Shown: positions 23,386 through 34,395, counted from the first letter of the stretch. The stretch: 64,000 bases of DNA from Dendrolimus kikuchii (GCA_019925095.2 CM034403.1:5647690-5711689); one strand, 5' to 3'. Program-made: numbers and translations. Notes: generated by a model from the sequence alone, not told the origin.

Positions 23386-23662
23386 CCGTGCAGGAAAGGA
23401 GAACGAACAAAATTTCATTAATTTAAAAGGCGACAAAACCACCCACATCCGGCTGGTAGGGTCTTTGCCCGTCTGGTTGGCTATCACCCCGGTCTAGAGT
23501 ACTCTAGAGTATGCCCGCCATAACAATCTTGAGTTGTGTTCTGGCATTAGTGGTCAGGTGCCAGTCTCCCTTTAGAGAGTGGCAGCACCTTCGGAGTTAC
23601 AAATGTCCATAGGCGATGGTAACCGCTTTCCATCAGGTGTGCCGTCTGACTGTCTGCTGAAC
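23386..23662 (+). mobile_element. Dispersed retroposon family A, copy 1
   Basis: Family A runs from CCGTGCAGGAACGGAGAAA through GTAAGAGGCGAC, GACTGGATGGCTACCAC, GTCTCCCTTAAGAGAG and GTGTTGCAAATGTCCATAG to CTGCAATAAAA. This copy lacks the A-rich tail and part of the GCGGCCGGGCGG block. Translation gives only overlapping short frames on both strands, so the family is treated as non-coding. Confidence 0.75.
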
Positions 23663-23675
23663 ATATATGTAATAT

Positions 23676-23935
23676 ATAATATTATAAAATTCTAAACATA
23701 CCGTGTCTGTGCGTTGAAGCTATTAAAAAAACAATTGCAATACACTATATAAACGATTGAGAACATGATGCAATTTTTTTTAGATTTTTTATCTGTTTGT
23801 CAGTTTGTCTGTTTGTTCGGGATTCATATAAAATTATTCTATTGCGGTTTTTGATGCGGTTTTTTCTGATCGACAGCAAACTTACTACTTAAAATCTGCG
23901 CTACTTTTTATCCTGGGAATCCCCCCCCCCCTGTT
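23676..23935 (+). mobile_element. CTAG-terminal repeat, family B, copy 4 (truncated)
   Basis: Starts ATATTATAAAATTCTAAAC and breaks off at a run of C residues near 23920-23932. Confidence 0.55.
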
Positions 23936-25026
23936 TTTTTTTACATTTATAAACGCAATTTACAAACTCGAACCATTTACAAATTTATTATATAGCATAG
24001 AAATAACATTAGTTTTTTTTAGTTAATAATTTTGTATTTAATATACGTAGAAGATTGACACTTAGGGGAAGGGAAAAGTTAAGATCTAAGTATAATTATA
24101 AACTAAAAATAAATAATAACTATAATAAACACTAAAAACAATAACATACATAAAACTAATTATAAATTAATATCAACTAAAATTAAACTACAATATAAAT
24201 ATAACTAGACTTACAAAATAACAAACTATAAGTAAAAAATAGACTCCATAGAAATCATATTTTCTTACAACAAAATAATGACAGAAACGAAATTAATAAC
24301 GTTATATAATTTTTTTACTGCCAACATGGCGAACATGCAGCGAGCATGCTATACAAATGTTCTTAATACCAGCCTATAGGATGGGGAAATGAAGATAGGA
24401 TATGGTGATGTAGTAAGGAATGATATAGAAGGGATGGGATTTGGGATTGGCATTGGAATAGGGTAAATTGTATAGGGGGAAGATTGGATAGGAGAGAGGG
24501 AGAGAAATGGGTCATCGGAACGCTCATTCATCGCACGAAATACGATTAGCTCTATGCTAACCGTTTCACGCCGATATCCTGTGAGAGCGTGGTATCACAC
24601 CGCTCAATCCAACCCTAAGAGCTGTTATCAAGATAATGATTCAAGCCTAGCTCCACAATGTTATGGCTTGATGGTTTGCTATAAAAATGTCTATTTAATA
24701 ATAGAACGTCCAGAAGCGGGAGAAGAATAATTTGTAATGCCATCTAATTACGTAAGGTTACAGATCTTATCAGAGTTACAAATGCCGATGAGTATTAAAA
24801 TCATTACAACTGTTCTTTTGTCATGTGTGTACAAATCAATAATTATACTTGGCACGCTGTACTTTATGATTCATCATTATTGATTTCAACAATATTAAGC
24901 GAAGTTATACCATATCGTGATACAGATATGGTTTATATTGCCATGTTACTTTATGATAGATGTTACGCTGATTTAACTTTAATTATCACTAAGTATTATA
25001 TTAATAATTTCGCTCCGTTACAACAA
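23936..25026. other. AT-rich stretch up to the tRNA
   Basis: AT-rich with a purine-rich patch at 24375-24510. No recognisable coding. 24520-24620 is slightly richer in GC and may be a decayed repeat. Confidence 0.4.
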
Positions 25027-25110
25027 GTCAGGTTGGCCGAGTGGTCTAAGGCGCCAGATTTAAGCTCTGGTTCCCGAGAGGGAGCGTGGGTTCGAACCCC
25101 ACACCTGACA
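25027..25110 (+). tRNA. tRNA-Leu (anticodon UAA)
   Basis: Decodes the leucine codon UUA. The acceptor stem GTCAGGT (25027-25033) pairs fully with ACCTGAC (25103-25109), with A as discriminator base. The anticodon stem CCAGA/TCTGG encloses the loop TTTAAGC, giving anticodon TAA. A long variable arm with CCC/GGG pairing marks a class II tRNA, as expected for leucine. The internal polymerase III promoter is intact: A box TTGGCCGAGTGG and B box GGTTCGAACCC (25089-25099). No intron, and the 3' CCA is not encoded, as usual in animals. T runs from 25125 can terminate polymerase III. Confidence 0.97.
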
Positions 25111-25124
25111 GATTGATGTTAAGA

Positions 25125-25137
25125 TTTTCTTTTTTTT
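25125..25137 (+). terminator. Polymerase III terminator of tRNA-Leu
   Basis: TTTT at 25125-25128 followed by a longer T run about 15-27 nt past the tRNA end. Confidence 0.7.
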
Positions 25138-25442
25138 AAATGCTTACCAAATGTGTACTTTTATTAATGTCTATGACTAGAATTTTTATTCGTAAATTGA
25201 TCGGAAATAATTGATTTATGTTTAATGTTACATTGAAAGAAAATGTGAGCTAATTAATGCGAGCAAGTTTGTACGTAGATACTGAGGAGATTTAACTTGT
25301 ATCGATGTATGTCGAATAAAAATGGAATGTTCTTGGAAAATAATATTTGAAAAAATAATATGTAGCATAGTTATGTTTAATGCTCAAAAATAATAATATG
25401 GCTGTAGAAAAGATTTTATAAAACTTATATCTTTATACTTAT

Positions 25443-25660
25443 ACTAGCGGCCCTGCGCGGTTTCACCCACGCTCTGTCCCGCTCCCATGGTATATAGCGT
25501 CATGTTATATAGCCTATGTTAGACACTCCCTGTTAACGTAGCTTTCGAACACTAAAAGAATTTTTAAAATCGGTTTACTAGATCCAGAGATTACCCTCTA
25601 CAACGTCACATACTCACAAACTTTACCTCTTTATAATATTAAAGTATAGATAAATACGTT
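25443..25660 (-). mobile_element. CTAG-terminal repeat, family D, copy (minus)
   Basis: Begins CTAGCGGCCCTGCGCGGTTT, followed by the CCATGG...ATATAGCC...TTTTTAAAATCGG order of Helitron-like repeats, and ends CTTTATAATATTAAAG. Confidence 0.6.
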
Positions 25661-25754
25661 ATTTATACTATTAAGGTATAGTATAAGTAACGTAGTATGG
25701 ACGACGATTTTTTTTATTTAGAAGCTAGCCTTCGAGTAGTCCGTCAGGACTGGT

Positions 25755-26115
25755 GCACAAATTCCAAGTCGCTCAACGGGCTATGGAGCAAGCTATGTTG
25801 GGTGTTCTCTTATGGATTGAAATAGAAATGATGATATCCGTAAGAGAACCAAGGTAAACAACATAGCTCGCAAAATTAACGAGTTGAAGTGGCAGTGGGC
25901 CGGTCACGTCTGTCGCAGGACCATGGCCGATGCATCAGACAAGTGCTGGAGTGAAGACCGCGTCACGCTTAACATAGTATCGGACGCCCTCAAGCCCGAT
26001 AGACTGACGACCTACGCAAGGTCGCTGCCAGGCGCTGGATGAGGAATGCGGAGGACCGAGATGAGTAACGTCGAAATGGGGAGGCCTACGTCCAGCAGTG
26101 GACTGTGGTTGCTTG
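25755..26115 (+). pseudogene. LINE 3' end (WQWAGH-type), best copy
   Basis: The plus strand encodes KFQVAQRAMEQAMLGV, then, after a frameshift, INELKWQWAGHVCRRT and a GWMRNAED-like stretch, ending near CCTACGTCCAGCAGTGGACT. This order is that of the C-terminal part of insect endonuclease-reverse transcriptase ORFs. The catalytic reverse transcriptase core is absent, and several frameshifts are present. Copies: 9624-9770 and 13897-14140. Confidence 0.75.
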
Positions 26116-26261
26116 ACAACGCAAAGCTAGCCAAACAGGCAGATAGCACAAGTAATGAAAAGTAGTTGCCGTCGCTTATAGAGGTATGTAACACCAGGTG
26201 GAAGCCAATGCATTGCCAACCTTTATAATGTGTTTGTCACAATTCTACGAACTCCTTCAAG

Positions 26262-26560
26262 CTATATATAGAAGGTGTGCTCGATTAGCCACTTTTTAAG
26301 CGGGGAAGTGTATATATTTAAACTATCAGAGAGTTTGATATTTTCCGATAGCTTGTTGTATATGGTCGGATCCACAACATCGTTAGTGTGTTTGATATCT
26401 CCTATCGCCCTGGCAGCGGTGCAAGCAATTATATGTCTATTTCGAGTTTTGTATGAGTGTATATCGCTACGCTTCATATACACGGAATCATTGGTCTTGA
26501 CGTATACGGCTACTTGAAATATCAATAGGCAAAATAGGGTTAGAATTATATTTTAGCCCA
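26262..26560 (-). pseudogene. LINE (CR1/Jockey-like) C-terminal ORF fragment
   Basis: An open frame to the stop at 26262 reads IFQVAVYVKTNDS, then DIHSYKTRNRH, then PTIYNKLSENIK and LKKWLIEHTFY. Non-LTR retrotransposons of the CR1/Jockey group typically end with H.Y.TRN, IYN.LP and LK.WL...FY in this order. About 90 residues remain, with no catalytic residues. The frame is intact, which suggests a relatively young truncation. Confidence 0.7.
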
Positions 26561-26819
26561 TATATAGAAAAATGTACTGCATTTTCATCATATTCTCATT
26601 TCATTATTTATATTTATTTCATTATTGCATTTTTAATGTGTATTTATTACTACTTTTTGCTTTAGCCAACAAATATCTATTATTTTTATAATAATAAGTA
26701 TCTGAACAAAAAGCGCAACAATTGAATTAGCAATGAGAATATAGTACGTTTTTCGTAGTACTTATACAATTTTTCTAGAATACATAATTATACAGTAGGA
26801 CACTTGGATAAAATATAAA

Positions 26820-27070
26820 ATGATACTATATGTTATAGTACGGTTGGCAACCCTAACCTCAATACACCAATAAATCTAACATAAGATGTTATAGACATCA
26901 ACACAATAAAAAAAAGTCTCTGAAATTCCACTTCTAGTGCGTGAACTGCACAAATAAAATTGTGGGTAATTTTGTTAACGCTCGAGGAATGCCTTTGTGC
27001 ATACCCTTGGGCCCCGGGGAGGTCACCGAGGGGTATGTGGTACTCCCGACGGCGGACGCTACACATAAGC
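26820..27070. other. GC-richer patch, unrecognised
   Basis: 26985-27060 is GC-rich (GGGCCCCGGGGAGGTCACC). The minus strand can be read as STTYPSVTSPGPKGMHKG, which looks repeat-derived, but I cannot name a family. Confidence 0.35.
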
Positions 27071-27293
27071 TTCTGTTAATTTATAGAGATGAATGATGAC
27101 ATAGAGATGGATGATGATGAAATGAGAATGCATGACGGTTTCGACTTTTTGATCGCTTCGTTAGTATCTTAAAGGTAAGCTATGGGGAATCAAGTTGTAT
27201 AAAGTCCATGCCACTGGTAGGGATTAATATATAAGATTTGACACGATACAGCACCCGTGTCATGATCGTGATGTAAGCCCTTCTAGTTGACGC

Positions 27294-27727
27294 GGATCCG
27301 GTTCTGCCATCCCGTGGGGCGCGTTACAGACCGCCCCACGCAAGAATGAGACACAGTAGTAGCCGGGGGATACGTCCCCTGGCCTATGCCAGGCGATATA
27401 AGCGAATGGGCCTCTTCCTATGAAGAGGCCCAGTGAGGGGGGCCCACGCCTGCCAGGGCATTGCGGAGTCGGGTAGCCCATTTCCCGTAGCCCTGGCATA
27501 AGGCGCAGGACGGAACACCCAGGGGTTTTAGTGGGTATCCCTAACTGGGGAGTGGCAATAGCGTGGCACCGGTTCTGACCGGGCACGCTAGTGCCACCCC
27601 CGATCTGGCGAATCCCACACTCACACGGGTCGCGAACATCCCCCCAGGCTTCTGTGCCTGTCGCGGCTTAGTCCTCAAACGGATTTCGCCTGGCCAAAAA
27701 AAAAAAAAAAAGGATCCGGTTCTGCCA
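27294..27727 (+). mobile_element. Complete 5'-truncated retroposon with 16-bp target duplication
   Basis: GGATCCGGTTCTGCCA occurs at 27294-27309 and 27712-27727, enclosing a 402-bp GC-rich insert (27310-27711) that ends in 16 A residues. This is a textbook product of target-primed reverse transcription. The insert looks like a non-LTR 3' untranslated region (GGTTTTAGTGGGTA, GATCTGGCGAATCCCACACT); no open frame carries a recognised domain. Confidence 0.85.
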
Positions 27728-28392
27728 AGGCGGAGTGCCGCGTGCGCGCTAGTATAATGTTGCGTTATACGAATCTGTTCACACGTTCGGGAATATAGGA
27801 CGGCACGGTCGTGGTTAAGCGCCATTTTGTTGTAAATAATTTACGAAGAAACAATGGAAACAGACAGCGGCCACTGTGCACGTGCGAAAGATCTGCGTCT
27901 GAATGTTGCCGTTAATACGGAGACCGTGTATGTGTGTGAAAAGGGGCTTACTTTGTAAATTCTACTTTTATGTTCACTTTGCAAATTAACTAAGCTTCAT
28001 CGGAGTTAAAATTAAATAGACGGGCCAGCAACCGTTTTGAGCTACGTATTTGTTGCCGGACATTAAAGACGGTAATGCCTTGTTTATAGTCGAGGGGTTC
28101 GCAATAAAAGTCTTTTACGGCATTTAAGGTTACATTTTCAAAGTAAAAGATTTCCTTTTGCTTAATGGGCAAATACGGTTTTATGTAAACGAACCATGAC
28201 GACTATAGAGTTTGTTTATTTAATATGGTTCGTTGATTAAAGGTTCGTCGTTGGCTGATGACCCACCTGATGCAAAGTGGTTACCGTTGACTACTACCAA
28301 CAACAAAACAACTAAAAGTACTTATTTGATTTTTCAAAAATCTAATGATGCCGCTTCACTTTTTATCAAAATCAGCCCCGAGACACCTTAAA
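27728..28392. other. Unrecognised stretch
   Basis: 28245-28300 resembles a LINE-derived phrase (CACCTGATGCAAAGTGGTTACC). Otherwise nothing supported. Confidence 0.4.
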
Positions 28393-29302
28393 GTCATCAT
28401 CATCCGAGCGTTAAATCCCGGTTGCATTCGGAGCGTTCGCTCCGATGCCCAGGGTCCGCTTTCCTGCTTTTTCTTATCCACTTAGGCATTTATTATATTA
28501 AGATCATTGGTACGCATGTCATCCTTCACAAGTTCAAGCCAGCATGATTTAGGCCTTCCACATCGACCGGTACTTGACGAAGGCGGCATAGCTTGACATT
28601 TGTTGACATTATTCGTGCAGGAACGGAGAAATAATACAATCTCCTGCGGCCGGGCGGCCTGTCGTAAGAGGCGACAAAATAACCCACAGCCAGGTGGCAG
28701 GGTATTTGCCCGACTGGATGGCTACCACCCCTGGTCTAGAGTATGCCGCCATAACAACCTTGAGTTGTGTTCCGGTATTAGTGACCAGGTTCCAGTCTCC
28801 CTTAAGAGAGCAGCAGCGCATTTGTAGCACTTTTGGTGTTGCAAATGTCCATAGACGATGGTAACTGCTTTCCATCAAGTGGGCCGTCTGCCTGTCGGCT
28901 GAACTCATGCAATAAAAAAATAAATAAAAAAAAAATGTTCCCCATGTGGCCGTACCAGTGTAAACGACTTTTGCAGTTTGTCTGCTATGTCACGGACTTG
29001 AAGACTGCCGCGGATGCGGGAGTTCCTGAATCCACACATCTATCGCAACATTTTCATCTCCGTGACACGCAGCTCTTGCTTGTGTCGCTCGAGTTTAGGC
29101 CACGCTTCACTGCCATACAAAAGGACAGGTCTAATGTTGAATTTATAGACCTGTCCTTTTAATTTAAGCGGTACTTTGGAATTACCAATGACACTTGTCA
29201 CCTCACGCTACTTGGCCCAAGCTGCTGAGATATGGGCATTGACGTCATGTTCGATACCCTCGGAAGCGCTAAGTACAGATTCCAAGTACTGAAATAAATA
29301 CC
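28393..29302 (-). pseudogene. LINE 3' relic split by family A copy 2
   Basis: The minus strand from 29302 encodes KLKGQVYKFNIRPVLLYGSE, then LRVTEMKMLR and NSRIRGSLQVRDIADKL, then is interrupted at 28605-28935 by a family A insertion, and continues with a GRPKSCW-like stretch and a tail of TCATCATC repeats. It matches 59261-59860 (plus) in the same order without the interruption. It is the last part of a non-LTR reverse transcriptase ORF plus 3' untranslated region; stops and frameshifts occur. Confidence 0.75.
28605..28935 (+). mobile_element. Dispersed retroposon family A, copy 2 (inside LINE)
   Basis: Full-length family A copy with an A-rich tail. The flanking LINE is continuous across it when compared with 59630-59660, and TGTT is present on both sides (28601-28604, 28936-28939) as a possible 4-bp target duplication. 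Confidence 0.8.
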
Positions 29303-29420
29303 CCGAGACCTCTTTAAGTCTTTAGTGTTTTTCACTACTTTATACTTGCGGATTTAGCCATAAAGGCCCATTTGACAAATTTACCATGTATACTTTTATA
29401 AATGACATATAAAAGTCACT

Positions 29421-29665
29421 TTGCCAGGTGGTAGGGCATTTGCCCGACTGGATGGCTACCACCCCTGGTCTAAAGTATGTCGCCATAACAACCTTGAGTT
29501 GTGTTCCGGGATTAGTGACCAGGTTCCAGTCTCCCTTAAGAGAGCAGCAGCGCATTTATAGCAACTTTGGTGTTGCAAATGTCCATAGGCGATGGTAACC
29601 GCTTTCCATCAAGTGGGCTGTCTGCCTGTCTGCTGATCTCCTGCAATAAAAAAAAAAAAAAAAAA
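29421..29665 (+). mobile_element. Dispersed retroposon family A, copy 3 (short form)
   Basis: Begins at TTGCCAGGTGGTAGGG rather than CCGTGCAGG and ends in a pure A run. Shares GCAACTTTGG- and GCTGATCTCC-type variants with copy 10 (62961-63205), which starts at the same internal position. Confidence 0.8.
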
Positions 29666-30597
29666 CTCTACTTCAATGTTGTTCCTCCTTCACAGACATT
29701 ATTGAGGATTGTGAATTTGATAGCAGTGAACAATTGCTATTTTTCACCGAGATCGTTTCTGAGGATGGTGGATGGCTGAGTTTAATTGACATGTTCAGCT
29801 GGTCAGCATTCTGGTCAATCTACCTATTTAGAGATCTGTCATGAGGTCTCTTGCCTTCAACTTTTTGAATGACCACAAGTATCTCTACATTTCCTGGTTT
29901 GTCTTGAGCTATCGGGTCAAAGCACTTCAGTATATGTTATCGGCATTCAACTCTGGTAATCTCCAATCTTGAACTCTTCCGGTATGGAGGCATTTATTCG
30001 ACGAGTTGTCCACGGAAGAAGAGTATTATCTCTTGTTAAATATAGCTTCAAACACTTCTAAATTCTAAATGATGTAACGCTTGAACTTATTAATTTTTCG
30101 CACCGTGATGTTTTATTATTTAAAACAAAAATCTTCAGAGAAAACCAGTCCAATATTTATTAAAAATTTGACTGACTTTCTGGTAGTTAGTCTTTGGTTT
30201 TATTTTTTAACTTTTTGTGCTGACCTCCAACAATAGTTGTCTTTATCATTATTATACAGGTTGTTGATATTAATTACGTAAGTAATTTTGATAACGTAAA
30301 TAAATCATAAAAGTAAATGACAAATATTTATCTTTATTAACTAATATTTTATAAAATTTATTATGCTATTACATAAACGATAACATTTACAAGTACAAAA
30401 ATATTATGAAGTGCAAAGATGTTTACAAATATTCTTTGTTCTGCGTCATATTTGTTTACAATCAGTTGTGCTCGCGACTTCGTTCAGCCTGGCATAACAG
30501 ACGCAGACTGAATAGACGCCGGAGAGCTTCCGGCCCCGGCCCACTTACACAACACACACACACACAAGTAGCCACATAAAACTAGCTGAAGCGTCGG
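29666..30597. other. Mostly unrecognised; possible LINE relic on the minus strand
   Basis: 29770-29960, minus strand, can be pieced together as SSRQTRK-like and GKRPHDRSLNRWIDQ-like phrases reminiscent of a LINE C-terminus, but too decayed to assign. 30545-30565 is a short CA repeat. Confidence 0.3.
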
Positions 30598-30815
30598 GGT
30601 CGACAACTCGACCCTAATTGTATCACTTCAGCTTGTGGGCTTAATCCGATAGAGTCATCCCCCCAGCAGCGGTCCAGCCGAGGTGGAACCTCACTGGAGG
30701 TGCCTCCTCTAGCGCGCTGCCTCCGGGTTGAACGCCTCCGCTCCCACGGAGTCGAGAAGCCCACCAAGCCCGGTATCGCTGAAAAAGCCATCTGAGGCTA
30801 TTTACCTGGATGCTG
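30598..30815 (+). mobile_element. Non-LTR 3' fragment, same family as the stub at 4306-4456
   Basis: Sense-strand GAGGTGCCTCCTCTAGCGCG, GCTCCCACGGAGTCGAGAAG and CGGTATCGCTGAAAAAGCC match the minus strand of 4306-4456. Extends about 70 bp further upstream. GC-rich against its surroundings. No poly-A or target duplication found here. Confidence 0.6.
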
Positions 30816-31227
30816 CACAAGAAAAGGAGTGTTTTCTTATTTAATGAAAATACAACGGGTAAAAACACCTTGCCTATCTTTTAAAATCGCACGACAAAAC
30901 AATTCCTATTTGACTCATTATAATTTTTATATACGTAATAATATATCATTGTGCTTGTAGAAAATAAAGGACTGTAAGCTTTGTAAGATGAAAGTGTCAG
31001 TTTTACGGAAGGTAAGATTTCAAGGGAAATTTCTCACAGTATAAAAGACCACATAGGAATGTTGCCATGGAAATTACACATGGCAATAAAAAGGTTGTTT
31101 CAACGTACCTATTACGCGTCCCTAATTTAGATATTTTCTGTACAAACAGCGTAATGTTTACGGTAGTATAAAGGTGATTACACACGTGTGAAGTATTTTT
31201 TTCACTATTTCTTATTAATTCATTTCA

Positions 31228-31514
31228 ATAATTCGAATTATTTAAAATGCAGATTAAAAGGAACGAATCACAATGTGATTTTTTTTCTGATCGATAGCAA
31301 ATGTAATGTAATAAAATGTGTGATACTCTTTATCCCTGGAATCTCGCGGGATTTCCTCCAGGTGCTGAGAAGTGGTTTGGATGCGTAAAATTAGCTTATT
31401 TCGACACAGTTTCCACTAAAAGGATACCTTACATTTTTTTTTAAATGCTGCGATAATTTTTGTCCCGGGATTTCGAGTCAAGCGTGGTCTAAGTCACGGG
31501 CATATCCTAGTTTT
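31228..31514 (+). mobile_element. CTAG-terminal repeat, family B, copy 5 (5' truncated)
   Basis: Only the right half, from about GATCGATAGCAAATG to GGGCATATCCTAG. Confidence 0.55.
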
Positions 31515-31689
31515 ATATAAAAATAATATGTCCAATGAGGTTGGGACAATAAAATTTTACATACAAGTATAAAAATTAATTTAAATTATTATGATTAATT
31601 ACCTTATGACATAATCATTAATTTTAACTGTGGCACAATTATTATTGTACGGCCAGCATTATGCCAGTTATTGTTTCTTTCATTTTTTT

Positions 31690-32290
31690 ATTATTACTTC
31701 AAACAGCCAAACAGGTAGATGGCCTACCTGATAGAAAGTGGTTACCGTCGTCTTTGAACGTTTACCACACCAGCGGTGTCGCTAACGCGTTGCCGACATC
31801 TAAGAAATTTAAAAAACCCCCATGTCATAGCGCAAAGGGGAAGAGGAAACGGCGGAAAGTTCCCTTCAGTTCATTGTTGTACGCGGAATAAATGTTCTAG
31901 AGAACTGCTGCATAGTTGAGCGTGGGAGCTCATAGAAATGGGGGTAAACGTCCCGTCGCTGGCGAGCGGTGCGGTTATAATAGTGAGGCGTGCCAAATCA
32001 AACAATTCCTCGGAACACTCCCCGTTGTACAGGTGGTAAACTACGGAGAGAGACGAAGTCTCTCCGAAGGATAAGCGATTTTAAACCACCTGTTAATATA
32101 GGATCGCCGACGATAGGAACGGCGCGACTTTGGATGGAGTCGAGGGGGTTAGTCTGGTAAGTGGGTGCACCGGCCTATAAAGGTGAGCAGTACTCCACAT
32201 GCCGCCTAATTTGCGCCTTGTATAGCGCGAGTCGTTGCCGAGGGACGAAGTACTGATTGGACCGGCTTAGCACACCAAGCTTTTGAAGTG
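31690..32290 (-). pseudogene. Jockey-like LINE reverse transcriptase C-terminal relic
   Basis: Minus strand, with frame corrections: LALYKAQIRRHVEYCSPLY, TPSTPKSRRS, SVPRNCLIW, and further 3' the remains of a PRT..WN and RR..R stretch. LYKAQ.RP..EYCS and CSEEL are hallmarks of the last third of Jockey-group LINE proteins in Lepidoptera. Multiple stops. Related relics: 12112-12250, 43080-43280 and 46293-46632. Confidence 0.65.
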
Positions 32291-33030
32291 AAACTTCTAT
32301 ATACACTTAGGATTTTCTGTCACCAAAAAGCCTTACGGCCGCGTGGAGGAGCGGCATAAATTTAGACTAGAGTTGGTGAGAGGCGGCATAATTTTAGAGT
32401 AGTCTATGGATGCGTTTTTTGATTCCCGATCGAATGTAGTTTTTTTTTTGATAAAATAAAATATGTTTAAATAAAAAATCCATTCATTAAAATGTACCTA
32501 ACCTAATCAAATCATAATTTGCAGTAAACCTGCGAATGTGTAAATTACTATCTGAAGTTTTACGGGCAGTTCGTTAATGTACTTGTCCAATTTGAAAACC
32601 TGTCCGTAAAACTTCAAGTTAAAATTTTGTTGCGATTCGTTTTGCCACTTGTCCGTTGAAGTTTCACTTCTACTATGTGTCCCAGCACACATTTCGATTT
32701 TTTAGAGCCGAGTTTGGCCTTGCCTGTCAGATGACCCCGACATTGTACGTCATTCGCTATGTCAACCCCAAGGTTTCAAATACTGTTAGAGATAGTGAGG
32801 GTTGCTTCTTGGAATTCTGGCGTATTGACGAATAGGGTTTCTCATAAATTAGCACAGTAGCTTAATCAAAAACTTGTATTTGTATGTAGTAACTTACACA
32901 TTGTTTTCCTTTCGCATTTAAAACAATCTCATGTTCGTAATTTGAATATGTAAATAAGTTTAATATTTACATATTTGTTAGTTAGGTTGCAAGTAGAATA
33001 TAATAACATTGTTATTAATTCAATGCAATT
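32291..33030. other. AT-rich stretch, nothing recognised
   Basis: 32530-32640 includes a short inverted repeat around CTGAAGTTTTACGGGCAG / CTGTCCGTAAAACTTCAAG, possibly a foldback remnant. Confidence 0.4.
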
Positions 33031-33082
33031 ATTTCAAACAATTTCGTAGCTCCTAACTAGGAGCTACGAAATTGTTTGAAAT
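33031..33082. repeat. Perfect 25-bp stem hairpin with 2-nt loop
   Basis: 33031-33055 is the exact reverse complement of 33058-33082 (centre GCTCCTA-AC-TAGGAGC). Immediately followed by a second hairpin that shares two bases with it. Confidence 0.9.
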
Positions 33083-33140
33083 GGCCAGCTTATTACTTAA
33101 CTGGAAAGAATATTTTCCAGTTACGTAATAAGTTGGCCAT
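33081..33140. repeat. 27-bp stem hairpin with two mismatches
   Basis: 33081-33107 pairs with 33114-33140 around the loop GAATAT; 25 of 27 positions are complementary. The stem ends in GGCCAT. Together with the preceding hairpin it forms a tandem pair. Confidence 0.9.
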
Positions 33141-33344
33141 TAATGGCTGGTTTCTAATCGTCTTTTTGATGACATTATTTATGTTGTCAAAATCATGTTG
33201 TAAAAATACACATGCACCCACAGACACAGTACTTTACTTAAACTTTACTTAATTCATAAAAGCAGAAAGCTCTCGCAGTGCCTCGGACGAGGATCTGCGC
33301 AATTCTTCCATGGAATTATTGCTCTATCATATTTGACAGGCGTC

Positions 33345-33540
33345 TTCGTGCCCACTTCGCTGGGAGTAAGACATTTATACTTTTTTATTTATTAATCACA
33401 ATCAAATATCACCTATGTCACTCGTAAATAATGTAGCTTTCTACTGGTGAAAGAATTTTCAAAATCGGATCAGTAGTTCCGGAGATTACTCCGAACATCC
33501 AAACTCACAAACATTACCTCTTTATAATATTATTAGCACA
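33345..33540 (-). mobile_element. Family D-like Helitron-type fragment
   Basis: CTTCGTGCCCACTTCGCTGGG, then TTTTCAAAATCGGATCAGTAG and TTTATAATATTATTAG, in the order of the other minus-strand family D copies. The CTAG end is not preserved. Confidence 0.5.
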
Positions 33541-33771
33541 GATATTCATCTAATAATTATGACGAAAAAATAATGTTACACAAAAATCTAGATACAAAGT
33601 CCTGCACTGACTCCGACGATATATTATACTATTCATTCATTTGTCTGCACTATTCACAAGCCATTGATAGAAAGACATTACTTGCATGGAGAGTATGTGA
33701 AATTTTAACCAGTAGTAAAGCAAATGAACGGTTAGTAAGATAATGTGTATGAAAATGACAAAAAGGACTTA

Positions 33772-33900
33772 TGGCCGGTCCCCATGTCTTAATACTTGCC
33801 TTATCATCGGTTGAATTTTGACATTAGGTACTTGTATGGAGCTTATATCAAATTTTAACCGATATTAATGCAAATGATCGGTCGGTAACATGTATAAACC
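33772..33900. mobile_element. Small GGCCGGT-type MITE, diverged copy
   Basis: Shares TGGCCGGTCCCCATGTCTTA with the short foldback at 59879-59950. Right boundary uncertain. Confidence 0.3.
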
Positions 33901-33920
33901 AACCCTTAATAGTTAATCGT

Positions 33921-33924
<4 letters not shown>

Positions 33925-34015
<91 letters not shown>

Positions 34016-34060
34016 ATATATGTATATATATGTATGTATATATATATATATATACTAGCT
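33925..34060. repeat. (TA)n microsatellite
   Basis: Long TA array with a short GTGTGTG interruption, ending at the CTAG of family C copy 2. Confidence 0.95.
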
Positions 34061-34064
34061 GTCC

Positions 34065-34262
34065 CGGCAGACGTTGTTCTGCCCTGAAGAAATAAAATTT
34101 AGAACCCGATTCCAGCGCCACCTACCGGGTCCAAATGTAAGCTACACTATCTTTGAAGTCGGATCAAACTGCACACGGTATGCAAATTTGATTAAAATCG
34201 GTCAAGTAGTTTAGGAGTCCATCGCGAACAAACAACGTGACACGTAATTTATATATGTATAT
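34065..34262 (-). mobile_element. CTAG-terminal repeat, family C, copy 2
   Basis: Starts CTAGCTGTCCCGGCAGACGT; contains GCGCCACCTACCGGGTCC and AAAATCGGTCAAGTAGTTTA; ends in ACGTAATTTATATATGTAT, which merges into the next TA array. Confidence 0.65.
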
Positions 34263-34272
34263 ATATATTAAG

Positions 34273-34310
<38 letters not shown>

Positions 34311-34312
34311 TA

Positions 34313-34372
<60 letters not shown>

Positions 34373-34395
34373 GTGTATATACATATGTATACATA
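34245..34395. repeat. (TA)n microsatellite with TTAAGA interruptions
   Basis: TA array interrupted twice by TTAAGATA, growing from the AT-rich terminus of family C copy 2. Confidence 0.95.

Noticed and set aside
27260..27825. Overlapping open frames of 64-108 codons
   Set aside because: Chance frames in a GC-rich retroposon, some running through its poly-A tail.
28600..28908. 75-99 codon frames on both strands, repeated wherever family A occurs
   Set aside because: Frames exist on both strands and differ between copies by stops and shifts; better explained by a GC-richer non-coding repeat.
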